Below are positions 18,452-26,280 of a stretch of DNA of 64,000 bases, piece after piece. This DNA comes from Cohnella kolymensis. GTDB taxonomy: Bacteria > Bacillota > Bacilli > Paenibacillales > Paenibacillaceae. The translations under genes were made by a program, and so were the position numbers. The DNA lies in contig NZ_JXAL01000004.1 in assembly GCF_000829465.1 (NCBI RefSeq), positions 1 to 64,000 of the forward strand. Reading direction: 5' to 3'. Position 1 is the first letter of the stretch; every line of letters begins with the position of its first letter. The notes beneath the pieces are model-generated. The model saw only the letters and a list, made by a program, of their open reading frames with translations. It was not told the origin of the DNA and made no database searches.

Positions 18452-19284
18452 TTTTCCCTCCGGCGGTGAACCATAAGTCTTCTCATCCAAGGACGTTCCG
18501 TCTTTTGCAGCCTTTCTGCCCAATTCAGCTTCGTAAGCAGCGGTGAGGCGATCGCATCGAATGCAGCCGCATTGCGCTCCTCCGCAGCAAGCCATTCATC
18601 CAATCTGCCGCTGTCCAACTGCAGATGCACGCTCTCCATCAACCGCAGCTCTGTAAACTCGGAACATCCGGTTTCCTTGCGAATTTCTTTCACACGAAAT
18701 CCCCCCGTCAGTCGATGAGTGCCCTGCAGCAGCACCAATTGAAATTGCTCCGGCATTATACCGAACATAGACCCAACCTGACCGGTCCAACGATGTACGT
18801 CCTCTTGAAAATGGCTCAGGTTGTCCGTTGTGACTAAAAATTTGTCGTCCGCTTCGCGCATCGCGCAGACAGTAGCCGCATTATCCCAATAAGCGCTGAC
18901 ATCCGCGATGGTGAGATCAAATGCCTCACGCGACGCCGCAAGCAGCTTAAGCATGTCTTCGGCTTCGTAATATTCCGCTTGCTCTCTGGCCATATTGCCG
19001 AACAGAACGTTCAGACCGCCAAGTTTGGGCGAACGAAACGCGTACTGACGCAATTTGTCAGCTGTCAGTGTGCCTGCCCGCAGTTCGGGCCTTAGCCCGT
19101 CCAGCGTAATATCCGGTTTGTCGACTCCCAAATACAGGTGCGTCTTAGCGCTCTTGAGATTAAGGCATAAATAGCCGACCCGGCGGCCGGTCAAAGCCGC
19201 AATGCGATAAGCCGTTCCGAACGCCGTCAATGATGTTCCGATATTCGGCGTTGAACCGGCAAAGGCGGCAAGTCTTCCGGACAT
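18448..19284 (-). CDS. TadZ/CpaE-like ParA-fold protein with degenerate Walker A
   Basis: The 278-aa protein resembles the ParA/MinD-fold localisation factors of Tad systems (TadZ/CpaE). Where a deviant Walker A (KGGxGKTT) is expected it reads AGSTPNIGTSLTAFG, lacking both lysines, so ATP hydrolysis is doubtful. A Walker-B-like FDLTIADVSAY (about residues 123-133) follows. TadZ proteins place the secretion machine at a pole or focus. The ATG overlaps the preceding stop (TAATG). Confidence 0.75.
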   Translation of the reverse strand: MSGRLAAFAGSTPNIGTSLTAFGTAYRIAALTGRRVGYLCLNLKSAKTHLYLGVDKPDITLDGLRPELRAGTLTADKLRQYAFRSPKLGGLNVLFGNMAREQAEYYEAEDMLKLLAASREAFDLTIADVSAYWDNAATVCAMREADDKFLVTTDNLSHFQEDVHRWTGQVGSMFGIMPEQFQLVLLQGTHRLTGGFRVKEIRKETGCSEFTELRLMESVHLQLDSGRLDEWLAAEERNAAAFDAIASPLLTKLNWAERLQKTERPWMRRLMVHRRREK

Positions 19285-19991
19285 TATTCCCCCTCCTTCT
19301 GTATTGCGGATGTTTGATAAGCGATAACGAGTTTCGCGGTTCCTCCTTTGCAAGCGGAATCCATTAACAGCCATTGCTCTTCCGTCAGATTTAAATTAAT
19401 CGAATCAATCGTTCCGTTAGCATCGCGGCGGGATGCATACATTCCTTCCTTGTCATTGTTGGCCAGCGAAAGCAAATTCGGATTCTTCGGGTTGTCGATC
19501 TCGAGGTTAGCCGCCGTCTTCACCCCGGCCACCCGAATGGGGTCGGCGAACAGACGCTTGGAAGGAACCGCCTCATCCGACAGATAAACCGCAATCTCAT
19601 CCCCCGCCCGGATCCCATTCGAAATGGACTTCACATACTCACGCGGAATTTGAAACGTGGACTCCCCGGTACGGGGAAGGAGTCTGTATTTATCCACTTT
19701 CCACTTAAGCAGCGGTTCATTGCCGCCGAGCGGGACCGATGTTTCCATACCTACGGTTTCCGTTAGATTCCTGACCATGTCCGGTGTTACCGCCCGGCCG
19801 GGAAGCTGAATCACCTTCAGGTGATCCTTGCTTAGAATGGTGCCGGTCTCGATAAACTGCTTCGGTGCGACAACATCGATTGTTTGCTGAAGCTTGATTT
19901 GCCGCAATTGCAGTAAATACACGCCATATACTAGCAATCCTGAAATAACCGCGGCCGATATGCTGATTGTGATCTGCCTGCGCCGATTCAC
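19284..19991 (-). CDS. SAF-domain (CpaB/RcpC-like) membrane-anchored protein
   Basis: The 235-aa protein has one N-terminal membrane helix (about residues 8-26) and a SAF-type beta-clip domain (IETGTILSKDHLKVIQLPG, about 45-100), the architecture of CpaB/RcpC proteins that organise the extracytoplasmic side of Flp pili. It leads the operon. The GTG at 19991 has GAGGGTGA upstream. A longer reading frame from 20030 would run through the T tract of a terminator and is rejected. Confidence 0.8.
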   Translation of the reverse strand: MNRRRQITISISAAVISGLLVYGVYLLQLRQIKLQQTIDVVAPKQFIETGTILSKDHLKVIQLPGRAVTPDMVRNLTETVGMETSVPLGGNEPLLKWKVDKYRLLPRTGESTFQIPREYVKSISNGIRAGDEIAVYLSDEAVPSKRLFADPIRVAGVKTAANLEIDNPKNPNLLSLANNDKEGMYASRRDANGTIDSINLNLTEEQWLLMDSACKGGTAKLVIAYQTSAIQKEGE

Positions 19992-20011
19992 CTCATCACC
20001 CTCTTTTCCGG

Positions 20012-20066
20012 AAAATAAAAAAAAACGCAAGCGAGGAGTTATCTCCTTCGCCTGCGTTCTTCGCAG
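20012..20066 (-). promoter_or_regulatory. leader terminator/attenuator immediately before the Tad operon
   Basis: On the minus strand the arms AACGCAGGCGAAGGAG (20058-20043) and CTCCTCGCTTGCGTT (20038-20024) form a stem of about 15 bp with one bulge. It is followed by a T run ending about 20 nt before the GTG of the first Tad gene. A competing hairpin CTGCG-AAGAA-CGCAG (20066-20052) uses part of the 5' arm. The structure lies downstream of the promoter at 20095-20123 and therefore in the operon leader, which suggests conditional termination. Confidence 0.7.
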
Positions 20067-20094
20067 TGAACATGAAGCCTATATTGCTTGTTAA

Positions 20095-20123
20095 CGCCAA
20101 CTATAGCAAATACTTGTCTGCGT
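20095..20123 (-). promoter_or_regulatory. sigma-A-type promoter of the Tad operon
   Basis: The minus strand reads TTTACA, a 17-nt spacer and TATAGT. The predicted transcript would start near 20088 and enter a leader of about 95 nt before the first start codon. Confidence 0.65.
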
Positions 20124-20200
20124 GTAAAGTCCTTTTTTGACATTTTACTGCAGGTTTCGCTTATTCAACTTTACTTTTACGCCCAAAACTAATGTCCGTT

Positions 20201-20285
20201 CGTCAGGGGACGAATTAAGCCGCTGCCAGCGGTTTAAAGGGTGCAAAAAAGTCGTCAGGGGACGAATTAAGCCGCTGCCAGCGGT
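20201..20285. repeat. two direct copies of a 33-nt double-hairpin element
   Basis: Identical 33-nt units occupy 20201-20233 and 20253-20285 with a 19-nt spacer. Each contains two small hairpins, CGTC-AGGG-GACG and CCGCT-GCC-AGCGG, joined by AATTAAG. They lie in the 360-nt interval between the metallo-hydrolase gene and the Tad operon promoter. No third copy was noticed in the window. Function is unknown. Confidence 0.8.
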
Positions 20286-20384
20286 CTATTTGCCAATGAA
20301 CAAGGAACAAGGTGGAACAGAAATATATAGAGACTTATGCGAGGAGTAGGGCAATTCACTTTCAGCTTTCAGCAAAGATAAATA

Positions 20385-20427
20385 CAAAAAACGCAAGCGA
20401 GGAGTTTTCTCCATCACCTGCGCCTTT
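20385..20427 (-). terminator. intrinsic terminator after the MBL-fold gene, near copy of the Tad leader terminator
   Basis: On the minus strand GCGCAGGTGATGGAG pairs with CTCCTCGCTTGCGT and is followed by T6. The 3' arm and T run are identical over 20 nt with the leader terminator at 20012-20058, and differences in the 5' arm keep pairing. Confidence 0.75.
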
Positions 20428-20441
20428 TCAGTTACTCTCAA

Positions 20442-21068
20442 TTATCTTACAAAAGGGTTGCCCTTTTTTTCTTCGCCGATCGTCGTTTCCGGGCCATGGC
20501 CGGGCAGAACGATGACGGAATCCGGCAAAACATAGAGCTTCTCGCGAATCGACTTGAACAGCTGATCCTGGTTGCCGCCCGGCAAATCGGTCCGGCCGAT
20601 CGATCGTTGGAAGAGTACGTCCCCCGAAAATAGTAAATCCCCGCACAACAAGCTGACGCTGCCCGGAGAATGCCCTGGGGTGTGCATCACTTTAAACGTT
20701 TCGCCTAAAAACTCCAACGATTGTCCGTCCTCAAAATAATGATCGGGCAAGCTTGTCGTAATCGGCGGAGTCACTTCTGCCCAGCGGGTGGAACCGTTCT
20801 TGCCGGCATCCGTCAGCCAATCCTTCTCCAAGGCATGAAGGTATACCGGGCAGCCATATCGCTTGCGAAGCTCATCCACACCGCCGATATGGTCGAAGTG
20901 CGCATGAGTCAGCCAGATGGCCTCTACCTTTAACCCTTCCAATTTGCGCATTAACGCCGGATCTGCAGTTCCCGGGTCAATAATGATGGCGTGCGTGCGA
21001 TCGGAGTTAATGACGACGTAGGCGTTCGTCTGGAGCGCACCGAGTGAAAATCTTTGAAAAGTCAGCAT
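20442..21068 (-). CDS. MBL-fold hydrolase (glyoxalase II-like)
   Basis: The 208-aa protein has the metallo-beta-lactamase zinc motif THAHFDHIGG (about residues 54-63), a second-site Asp in GDVLF, and the C-terminal LPGHGPETTIGEE. Its length and pattern match short glyoxalase II-like hydrolases of Bacilli (YqgX type), which act on thioesters such as S-lactoyl-bacillithiol; the substrate here is inferred only. It is followed by its own terminator. Confidence 0.85.
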   Translation of the reverse strand: MLTFQRFSLGALQTNAYVVINSDRTHAIIIDPGTADPALMRKLEGLKVEAIWLTHAHFDHIGGVDELRKRYGCPVYLHALEKDWLTDAGKNGSTRWAEVTPPITTSLPDHYFEDGQSLEFLGETFKVMHTPGHSPGSVSLLCGDLLFSGDVLFQRSIGRTDLPGGNQDQLFKSIREKLYVLPDSVIVLPGHGPETTIGEEKKGNPFVR

Positions 21069-21080
21069 GATATTAAGGCC

Positions 21081-21647
21081 TCACACCCGCGAAAGAAGAT
21101 CGCGCAATTCTTTTAAAATAACCGTTTGATATCCGGTATCCTCACCGTAGCGGGCCATCATTTCTTTGCGGGCAGCCGCCAGATTGTCTTGATAATCCGC
21201 AGCTTCGCGGTCCGTGTTTCGCTGTTTGAATTCAATCATCACTTCTTGTACGTGTTTCGGCCGGGGACCCCATTGAGCCAGCAGGTGACCGCCGGTGTCG
21301 GTAATCAGCACAACCGGAATCGAGCGTCCGCCCATCGTCAGAAATTGATCGATGAAATCGAGATGCTCTTCCATGATGAACACTTCCGTCGGAATGCCCG
21401 CTTTCTCCATCGCCTGAAAAACGACCGGAACGTTGCGCACAACGTCTCCGCACCAATCCGCCGCGATGATCATACAACGCAGATCATCTCGATTGTTGAG
21501 AGACTCGTAAAACTCCTCCAGACCGGCGTCGTTCCACCGGAATTTTTCATGCCACGAAGCAAATGCCTCTTGATTCTTTGTCATGCCGTCCATGAATTGA
21601 CGCGGTAAAATGCCCTGATTCACTTTATCCGCCAGCTGCCGGCTCAT
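21081..21647 (-). CDS. thioredoxin-fold protein with single active-site Cys (WCGD)
   Basis: The 188-aa protein resembles the Thioredoxin_9 family. The segment MIIAADWCGDVVRNVPVV (about residues 70-87) has the thioredoxin position but reads Cys-Gly-Asp-Val, so the resolving cysteine is missing and a classical disulfide exchange is unlikely. SIPVVLITD supplies the cis-Pro. ATG 21647 is preferred over GTG 21683. It lies 12 nt upstream of the MBL-fold gene and is probably co-transcribed. Confidence 0.7.
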   Translation of the reverse strand: MSRQLADKVNQGILPRQFMDGMTKNQEAFASWHEKFRWNDAGLEEFYESLNNRDDLRCMIIAADWCGDVVRNVPVVFQAMEKAGIPTEVFIMEEHLDFIDQFLTMGGRSIPVVLITDTGGHLLAQWGPRPKHVQEVMIEFKQRNTDREAADYQDNLAAARKEMMARYGEDTGYQTVILKELRDLLSRV

Positions 21648-21686
21648 AGCTCCATCCCTCACTTTTCCTAGATATGTATCCACATT

Positions 21687-22298
21687 CTAAATGGTCTTGC
21701 CTCTCTTGCGCAAATACTGGTAAAGGAAAAAAACGATCAGCAGCGCAATAGCGCCCAGAATGATCGGCTGCACATAAGGTGCGGCTTTCTCACCGATCGT
21801 CTCCCAATTTTCTCCGAGTGTCGAACCCAGCCAGACAAACAGGATCGACCAAGGGATGGAAGCGAGTATAGTCAAATAAGTGAATTGCCATAAGTTCATG
21901 CGGGCCATTCCTGCCGGAATGGATACGACTTGACGCATGACCGGCACGAACCGCCCGGTGAACACGATGATCGGCCCGTATTTGTCGAACCACCTTTCGG
22001 CGATGTCGATATGCTTCGACTTCAGATGCAGGTATTTGCCGAATCTGTCCAGGAACGGACGACCCCCGAATCGGCCGATCGCATACAACAGCCACTGCTG
22101 CAGAACCGCGCCGATCGTACCGCACATGACCGCAATCGTAAAAGAAATGTCCCCTTTGGACACGAGGTAACCCGCATAGCCTAACACGATTTCGCTCGGA
22201 ATGACCTCGATAGCAAGTCCGATAATAATGCCCCAATAACCCAGACTCTCGACCCATAGCAATACCTGGGCTAACCATTCATGCAGCGTATCCATCAT
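21687..22298 (-). CDS. DedA-family membrane protein
   Basis: The 203-aa protein shows the DedA pattern: PSEIVLGYAGYLVSKG near the N-terminus, FGGRPFLDRFGKYL in the first loop, and FTGRFVPVMRQVVSIPAGMARM, which carries the conserved Arg residues needed for lipid transport. DedA proteins act as scramblases or flippases for undecaprenyl phosphate or phosphatidylethanolamine. Four or five membrane segments are visible. The ATG has GGGAGCAGG. Confidence 0.92.
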   Translation of the reverse strand: MMDTLHEWLAQVLLWVESLGYWGIIIGLAIEVIPSEIVLGYAGYLVSKGDISFTIAVMCGTIGAVLQQWLLYAIGRFGGRPFLDRFGKYLHLKSKHIDIAERWFDKYGPIIVFTGRFVPVMRQVVSIPAGMARMNLWQFTYLTILASIPWSILFVWLGSTLGENWETIGEKAAPYVQPIILGAIALLIVFFLYQYLRKRGKTI

Positions 22299-22455
22299 GA
22301 TAAGAACCTGCTCCCTTTGACGTTTTGACCGTATCTATTCTAGCACACGCCGACAGGCTTCTTCCACTTATGCAACAGGCGGCAGGCTTGTCATGACGGG
22401 ACGGGCCGGCGCATACACTTCGGTAGATGGACAAAGTTGAAGAGGAGAGAGCGGC

Positions 22456-22911
22456 ATGAGTAGAATCGTTGTGCTGAGCCGAAAAAAGATTCAATTTTAC
22501 ACGATTTTGGCGGTGGCTGTTATATTGACGGGTGCTTATATCGGCTGGCGGCAGTCCGATCCGGCAATGGCGCCGGCAGCTGCGGAGCAGAATGCGCGGG
22601 TGATCGAGCTTGTCACAGGGGAATTTAACGCAACCTCCGACGGCGGCAAAAAGCTGGAAGCCTATCTCTTCTATCCCGGAACGATCATCTTAGAAAAGGG
22701 CGAGCCGGTGGAATTACGGATTAAAGGGGTCAACGGACAGTCTCATCCGTTCGTGATCGAAGGCCTGAACATATCCGGTAAAGTGCTGAAAGGCAAAACG
22801 ACGGTCGTCCGCTTTACTCCCCAGGAGGAAGGCGTCTACCGGATCGTCTGCACGACGCACACCGACATGAATTCCGGCGGTCCGATGGTCGGTTATCTGG
22901 TCGTGGACTAA
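22456..22911 (+). CDS. membrane-anchored cupredoxin-domain protein
   Basis: The 151-aa protein has an N-terminal anchor (about residues 12-30) and one cupredoxin domain (about 55-150). The copper ligands can be read as His in SHPFVIEGL and the loop CTTHTDM (Cys, His, Met), as in type-1 copper proteins or CuA-like domains. It may handle electrons or copper outside the membrane. It diverges from dedA. The ATG follows GAGGAGAGAG. Confidence 0.8.
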   Translation: MSRIVVLSRKKIQFYTILAVAVILTGAYIGWRQSDPAMAPAAAEQNARVIELVTGEFNATSDGGKKLEAYLFYPGTIILEKGEPVELRIKGVNGQSHPFVIEGLNISGKVLKGKTTVVRFTPQEEGVYRIVCTTHTDMNSGGPMVGYLVVD

Positions 22912-22959
22912 TGTGACGCACCCCCTCTCTTGCGCATAGGGTATGAGGAGAGAGGCACG

Positions 22960-23280
22960 GTGAACTGTATGAAAATGTTTCAGGAGAAGCATTCGGCACC
23001 GCTTCCCACCCCGCGGAGCATTCGCAGAACATGCAGCAACGAGCTGTACCGTACGGCGAAAAGATTGAAGCAGCACATCCCCCCTACGTTACTCGGGCAA
23101 GCGGAGGCGTTCTATGTCCGAAAGGTCATTGACAATCTGTCATGGATTGCGCAGAATCACAGCAACCGCAAGCTGCTGGCCGATTGGTGGGATGAGCAGA
23201 TCAGCGAAGAGATCGCAGCGATGTGGAATGTGGATCGGGAGCGGTTGAAGAAGGCGTTCCGCGACGCATTCGGCGGATGA
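22960..23280 (+). CDS. conserved small helical protein, unknown function
   Basis: A GTG with GAGAGGC upstream gives 106 aa. The protein is mostly helical, with a Trp/Asp/Glu-rich C-terminal part (ADWWDEQISEEIAAMWNVD), and has no signal peptide or membrane segment. An internal ATG three codons later is an alternative start. It lies 48 nt after the cupredoxin gene and shares its terminator, so the two may form an operon. The family was not recognised. Confidence 0.55.
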   Translation: MNCMKMFQEKHSAPLPTPRSIRRTCSNELYRTAKRLKQHIPPTLLGQAEAFYVRKVIDNLSWIAQNHSNRKLLADWWDEQISEEIAAMWNVDRERLKKAFRDAFGG

Positions 23281-23282
23281 AC

Positions 23283-23332
23283 GGGCTGGCTTAGGTCGTG
23301 ACAACGACTGAAGGCCAGCCCCTTTTATTTTG
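23283..23332 (+). terminator. intrinsic terminator
   Basis: GGGCTGGC...GCCAGCCC with an inner GTCGT/ACGAC helix is followed by TTTTATTTT. It ends the cupredoxin unit. Confidence 0.85.
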
Positions 23333-23340
23333 CAACGGTG

Positions 23341-25458
23341 TCAATTTGACGAGCCGGTGTCGAGCAGCTTCTGTGCCTCTTCTTTCCATTGCCCTTCATC
23401 TTCCGCAATCACTTCCAGCAATAATACATGGGCTTCGTCCGTACGCGCCAATATCAGCAAGCATTTGGCGGCGTTGAACTTGGCTGAAGTCGTGAGCGCA
23501 AAGCTTTTGCCGTTGGCGGGACGGTCCATGGCCGTCACTTCAAGATCGAGCGCGCGGTATTGCCGGAAGAACGATACCGCAGCTTCCGCCGCCTCGCGTG
23601 CCCGCGGCTCATCGCCGGCGGATTGCCGGCTTTCGGCGAAACGGGCCATGCTCGCGATCGCGGCGGTCTGGTTGTCGCGGTTGAACCGCTCCAACCTCAA
23701 ACCCTCGCGCAAGCCGCTGCGCGCTTGCGCAACATCGCCGAGCTCGGCATAAGCCATGCCGAGCTCGAACCATAGCGGCGGGGCCAGCGGCTCATACCGC
23801 AGCCCCGCCTCAAGCATGCTCGCCCGCTCCCGTGCCGGGAGCATCGGGGCGAGCTCCAGGCGAATCCGCGCCCACGCGGGATTCGCATCAAGCGCCGCGC
23901 GCAGCTGTGCTGCCCGCGCGGCAGGTGCCGCCGCTGCGCCGGCGGCGCTGCGGGCGCTGGCGGCGGCGTCACCGCGCCAAGCCGCCCAGAGCCCGACCGC
24001 AGCGCTGCCTAGCAGCAGCGCAGACAGGGCGGCGCGGCCAGCCGGCGCCGCAGTGCGCGCCGGAGCGCGATGCCCGCCATGCACTGCCGGCGGGACATGC
24101 AGCATGACCCATGCAATGAGCAGCAGCCATACGTAAGCATAGGACCAATCAAAGTCCACGGCCGCATGAACCAGTAAAACGGATGCCGGAGCAATCGCAG
24201 TCCGATCATAGCGCCACATTTTTACTATAAACACAACCAGCATGAACAGCAGCAGCGCCAACCCGGCCAGCCCCGTATCGAGCAGGATTTCAACATATCC
24301 GCTGTGCACTTCATTGCCCACGTAAGGCTGACGTTGATACAATCCGAACAGCATCCGCCAAGTCTCGCCGCCCCAGCCGAGCCACGGTGAATCCTTGAAC
24401 ATCTCCCAAGCATCCGCGTAAAAAAGCCGCCGCGAAGCGACCGTCCCATAATTTGCGGCCACCCGCTCCCCTGCCGCACCGAATACGAGCCAGCCGGCAA
24501 TCAGTGCCCCAATAGCGGCAGCCAGCCACGGGACAATCCGCCGCACCCATGATCTGCGCCCAAACCATTCATACCGCCAATTACGGTCAAGCAAGATCAG
24601 CAGACCGGCAGCCGCTAGACAGCAAGCCGCCGCTGACCAGACGGCTCCGACCTGATGCTCAAGCAAGTAACTCCATGCTTGTTTAGCCGTAACAGCGGAC
24701 AGTACCGATGCGACACCTGCGGATACGAGCAGCCTCGGGCGTGCCTGACGATCGAGCAGCAAGCAGCTGAGAGCAATTCCAAGCAGCAATGCGAGGATTG
24801 CGCCTCGCGATTCCGTTAGCAGCAGCGCAGCTCCGAAGGGAACGATGGAGAACGCGGCCACAAACCGCGCCGAGCCTGATCCCCGTCCCCAAGTCTGCAG
24901 CTGCATAAGCAGAAATGCGGCAAGAACGGCACCGTAGGCATTCGGATATTGCATAAAGCCCGCCAAGCGTGCCCCGGTTGCAGACAGCTCCGCATCGTTA
25001 AACCTGAGTACGATATCCGGGAACGAAAGCCACCCGAACCAGCCGGCCCAGCCCCCGGCAAGCAGGAGCAAACCGGAAGCCTGAATGGCTGCCCATCCCC
25101 ATTTACGTCTGTCTTTGTTGTGCCATAATGCTGAGCACAGCACCGAGCAGCAAGCATAAGCCGTCCACCGAAGCGCTGAGTCCGTGCTCCCTTTCACCGA
25201 CAACGGCTCCGCAGCAAGGTGTATTGCATACAGCAGCGCCATACACAGCGGAAGCAAGCTCCAAAGCGGCACATCCATTCTGCGCTCCCTGAGCAGTCGA
25301 ACGGCCCACCACACACAGAAAGAGATAAATAGAACGATTTCCAACCGATAGAAATCGGTATCAAAAAACATTCCGCTGCGGTAAGCCGACCATCCTAATA
25401 CGGACGCCGCGCCGACGAATCCGAGCATCGCCGGTAAATCCTTGCGCAGCCAACTCAT
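23341..25458 (-). CDS. O-antigen ligase/polymerase-like (Wzy_C) membrane protein with TPR-like tail
   Basis: The 705-aa protein has about 11-12 membrane segments over residues 1-480. A Wzy_C-type region contains LLLTESRGAILALLLG and, in the large outer loop, LGWGGETWRMLF...EVHSGYVEILLDTGLAG with the conserved His. The last 200 residues are Ala/Arg-rich, helical and TPR-like. Such proteins polymerise or ligate lipid-linked glycans outside the membrane. The alanine-rich stretch (about 495-525) is low complexity and very GC-rich. The ATG at 25458 is preferred to the GTG at 25476. It follows the PilZ gene, separated by a terminator. Confidence 0.8.
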   Translation of the reverse strand: MSWLRKDLPAMLGFVGAASVLGWSAYRSGMFFDTDFYRLEIVLFISFCVWWAVRLLRERRMDVPLWSLLPLCMALLYAIHLAAEPLSVKGSTDSALRWTAYACCSVLCSALWHNKDRRKWGWAAIQASGLLLLAGGWAGWFGWLSFPDIVLRFNDAELSATGARLAGFMQYPNAYGAVLAAFLLMQLQTWGRGSGSARFVAAFSIVPFGAALLLTESRGAILALLLGIALSCLLLDRQARPRLLVSAGVASVLSAVTAKQAWSYLLEHQVGAVWSAAACCLAAAGLLILLDRNWRYEWFGRRSWVRRIVPWLAAAIGALIAGWLVFGAAGERVAANYGTVASRRLFYADAWEMFKDSPWLGWGGETWRMLFGLYQRQPYVGNEVHSGYVEILLDTGLAGLALLLFMLVVFIVKMWRYDRTAIAPASVLLVHAAVDFDWSYAYVWLLLIAWVMLHVPPAVHGGHRAPARTAAPAGRAALSALLLGSAAVGLWAAWRGDAAASARSAAGAAAAPAARAAQLRAALDANPAWARIRLELAPMLPARERASMLEAGLRYEPLAPPLWFELGMAYAELGDVAQARSGLREGLRLERFNRDNQTAAIASMARFAESRQSAGDEPRAREAAEAAVSFFRQYRALDLEVTAMDRPANGKSFALTTSAKFNAAKCLLILARTDEAHVLLLEVIAEDEGQWKEEAQKLLDTGSSN

Positions 25459-25498
25459 GGACCGCTTCCCCCTCACCTATCAACGAGCCTGCCGCAAA

Positions 25499-25526
25499 TA
25501 AAAAAAACAGGCCGCAGGTCGGCCTG
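25499..25526 (-). terminator. intrinsic terminator after the PilZ gene
   Basis: On the minus strand CAGGCCG-ACCTG-CGGCCTG is followed by a T run of about eight. It separates the PilZ gene from the Wzy-like gene. Confidence 0.85.
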
Positions 25527-25565
25527 AATCTACGCTATGTACACGAACGGCCTGAATCGCAATGG

Positions 25566-26243
25566 TTAGAACGACCGCTTAGTCTGAGCGGGGTTCTGGC
25601 GCTGCTGAGCGTGTTTTTCAACCTGCTGCCGTAAAATGAGCGCTCGAAGGGGACGAATCATTTCCGGATCCAGAACATTCATCTTCGCTCCGCAAAGCAC
25701 CTGGTCTTCTTGTAAGTCCCGCCGCACGATTTGCAACTCGCAGTTAAAGCCGAAGCCAAGCTGCATATGGGCCGTCACACGTGTGTTTCTACTGAGATAC
25801 GGCGAATCGGGTCCCATGAAACTGACACCTGCAAGGCTGATGTCGTTGATCGCAATTTCCAAAGGCTGCTCGAGCAGGGTCTCATTGCCTGCGTCATCAA
25901 GCACACCGAGTATATTCGCCGATCCGGACACCGGCACACGCGGATGCTCCCGTTTCTCCGTGAAACGCTTCTGGAACTCAGGCGGTTGGAGCAGCGCAAT
26001 CGCACCTTCGTATTTGGCGAAAACAATAGATTGGATGGATTGTCTTCCCGCTGGAGAATAGATCGTTAACTTGACCGTCTCACCCAGCTCGAAAAGCTCA
26101 AATTCGGGGAGTTCGATTTCAATGAGCTCTCCCTCGACGTGAGTCAGGATGCCGGTGGATACGAAGTTCTGTTTCTCCACAACGGTTCGGCAGTGAAGCA
26201 GCAAACTTAGTGATAGAGGAGAATCCCGGTCTGTGTTGGCCAT
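25566..26243 (-). CDS. PilZ-domain c-di-GMP receptor protein
   Basis: The 225-aa protein has a YcgR-like N-terminal beta domain (about residues 5-95) and a PilZ domain (about 97-205). Both binding motifs are intact: RxxxR in EKREHPRVP and DxSxxG in NDISLAGVSF. It should bind a c-di-GMP dimer and change a partner's activity, as YpfA/DgrA does for the flagellar motor. A c-di-GMP-I riboswitch with terminator precedes it, so both its level and its activity would follow c-di-GMP. ATG 26243 fits the family start; earlier ATGs at 26321 and 26279 lie in the riboswitch tail. Confidence 0.88.
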   Translation of the reverse strand: MANTDRDSPLSLSLLLHCRTVVEKQNFVSTGILTHVEGELIEIELPEFELFELGETVKLTIYSPAGRQSIQSIVFAKYEGAIALLQPPEFQKRFTEKREHPRVPVSGSANILGVLDDAGNETLLEQPLEIAINDISLAGVSFMGPDSPYLSRNTRVTAHMQLGFGFNCELQIVRRDLQEDQVLCGAKMNVLDPEMIRPLRALILRQQVEKHAQQRQNPAQTKRSF

Positions 26244-26280
26244 AGCTTCATGCCACCTCTCAAAACTGCAAAATTTCATA

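Noticed and set aside
18452-18595. 48-residue N-terminal extension of TadA
   Set aside because: It overlaps the TadZ-like gene by 148 nt, is Cys-rich and has no family similarity, while ATG 18451 has GGAGGG and an ATGA overlap.
20012-20100. GEMM riboswitch before the Tad operon
   Set aside because: The leader lacks the GCAAACC and GCAAAGC blocks seen in the true GEMM-I element at 26335-26431.
20201-20285. Possible CRISPR array
   Set aside because: Only two repeat units with a 19-nt spacer and no cas genes nearby.
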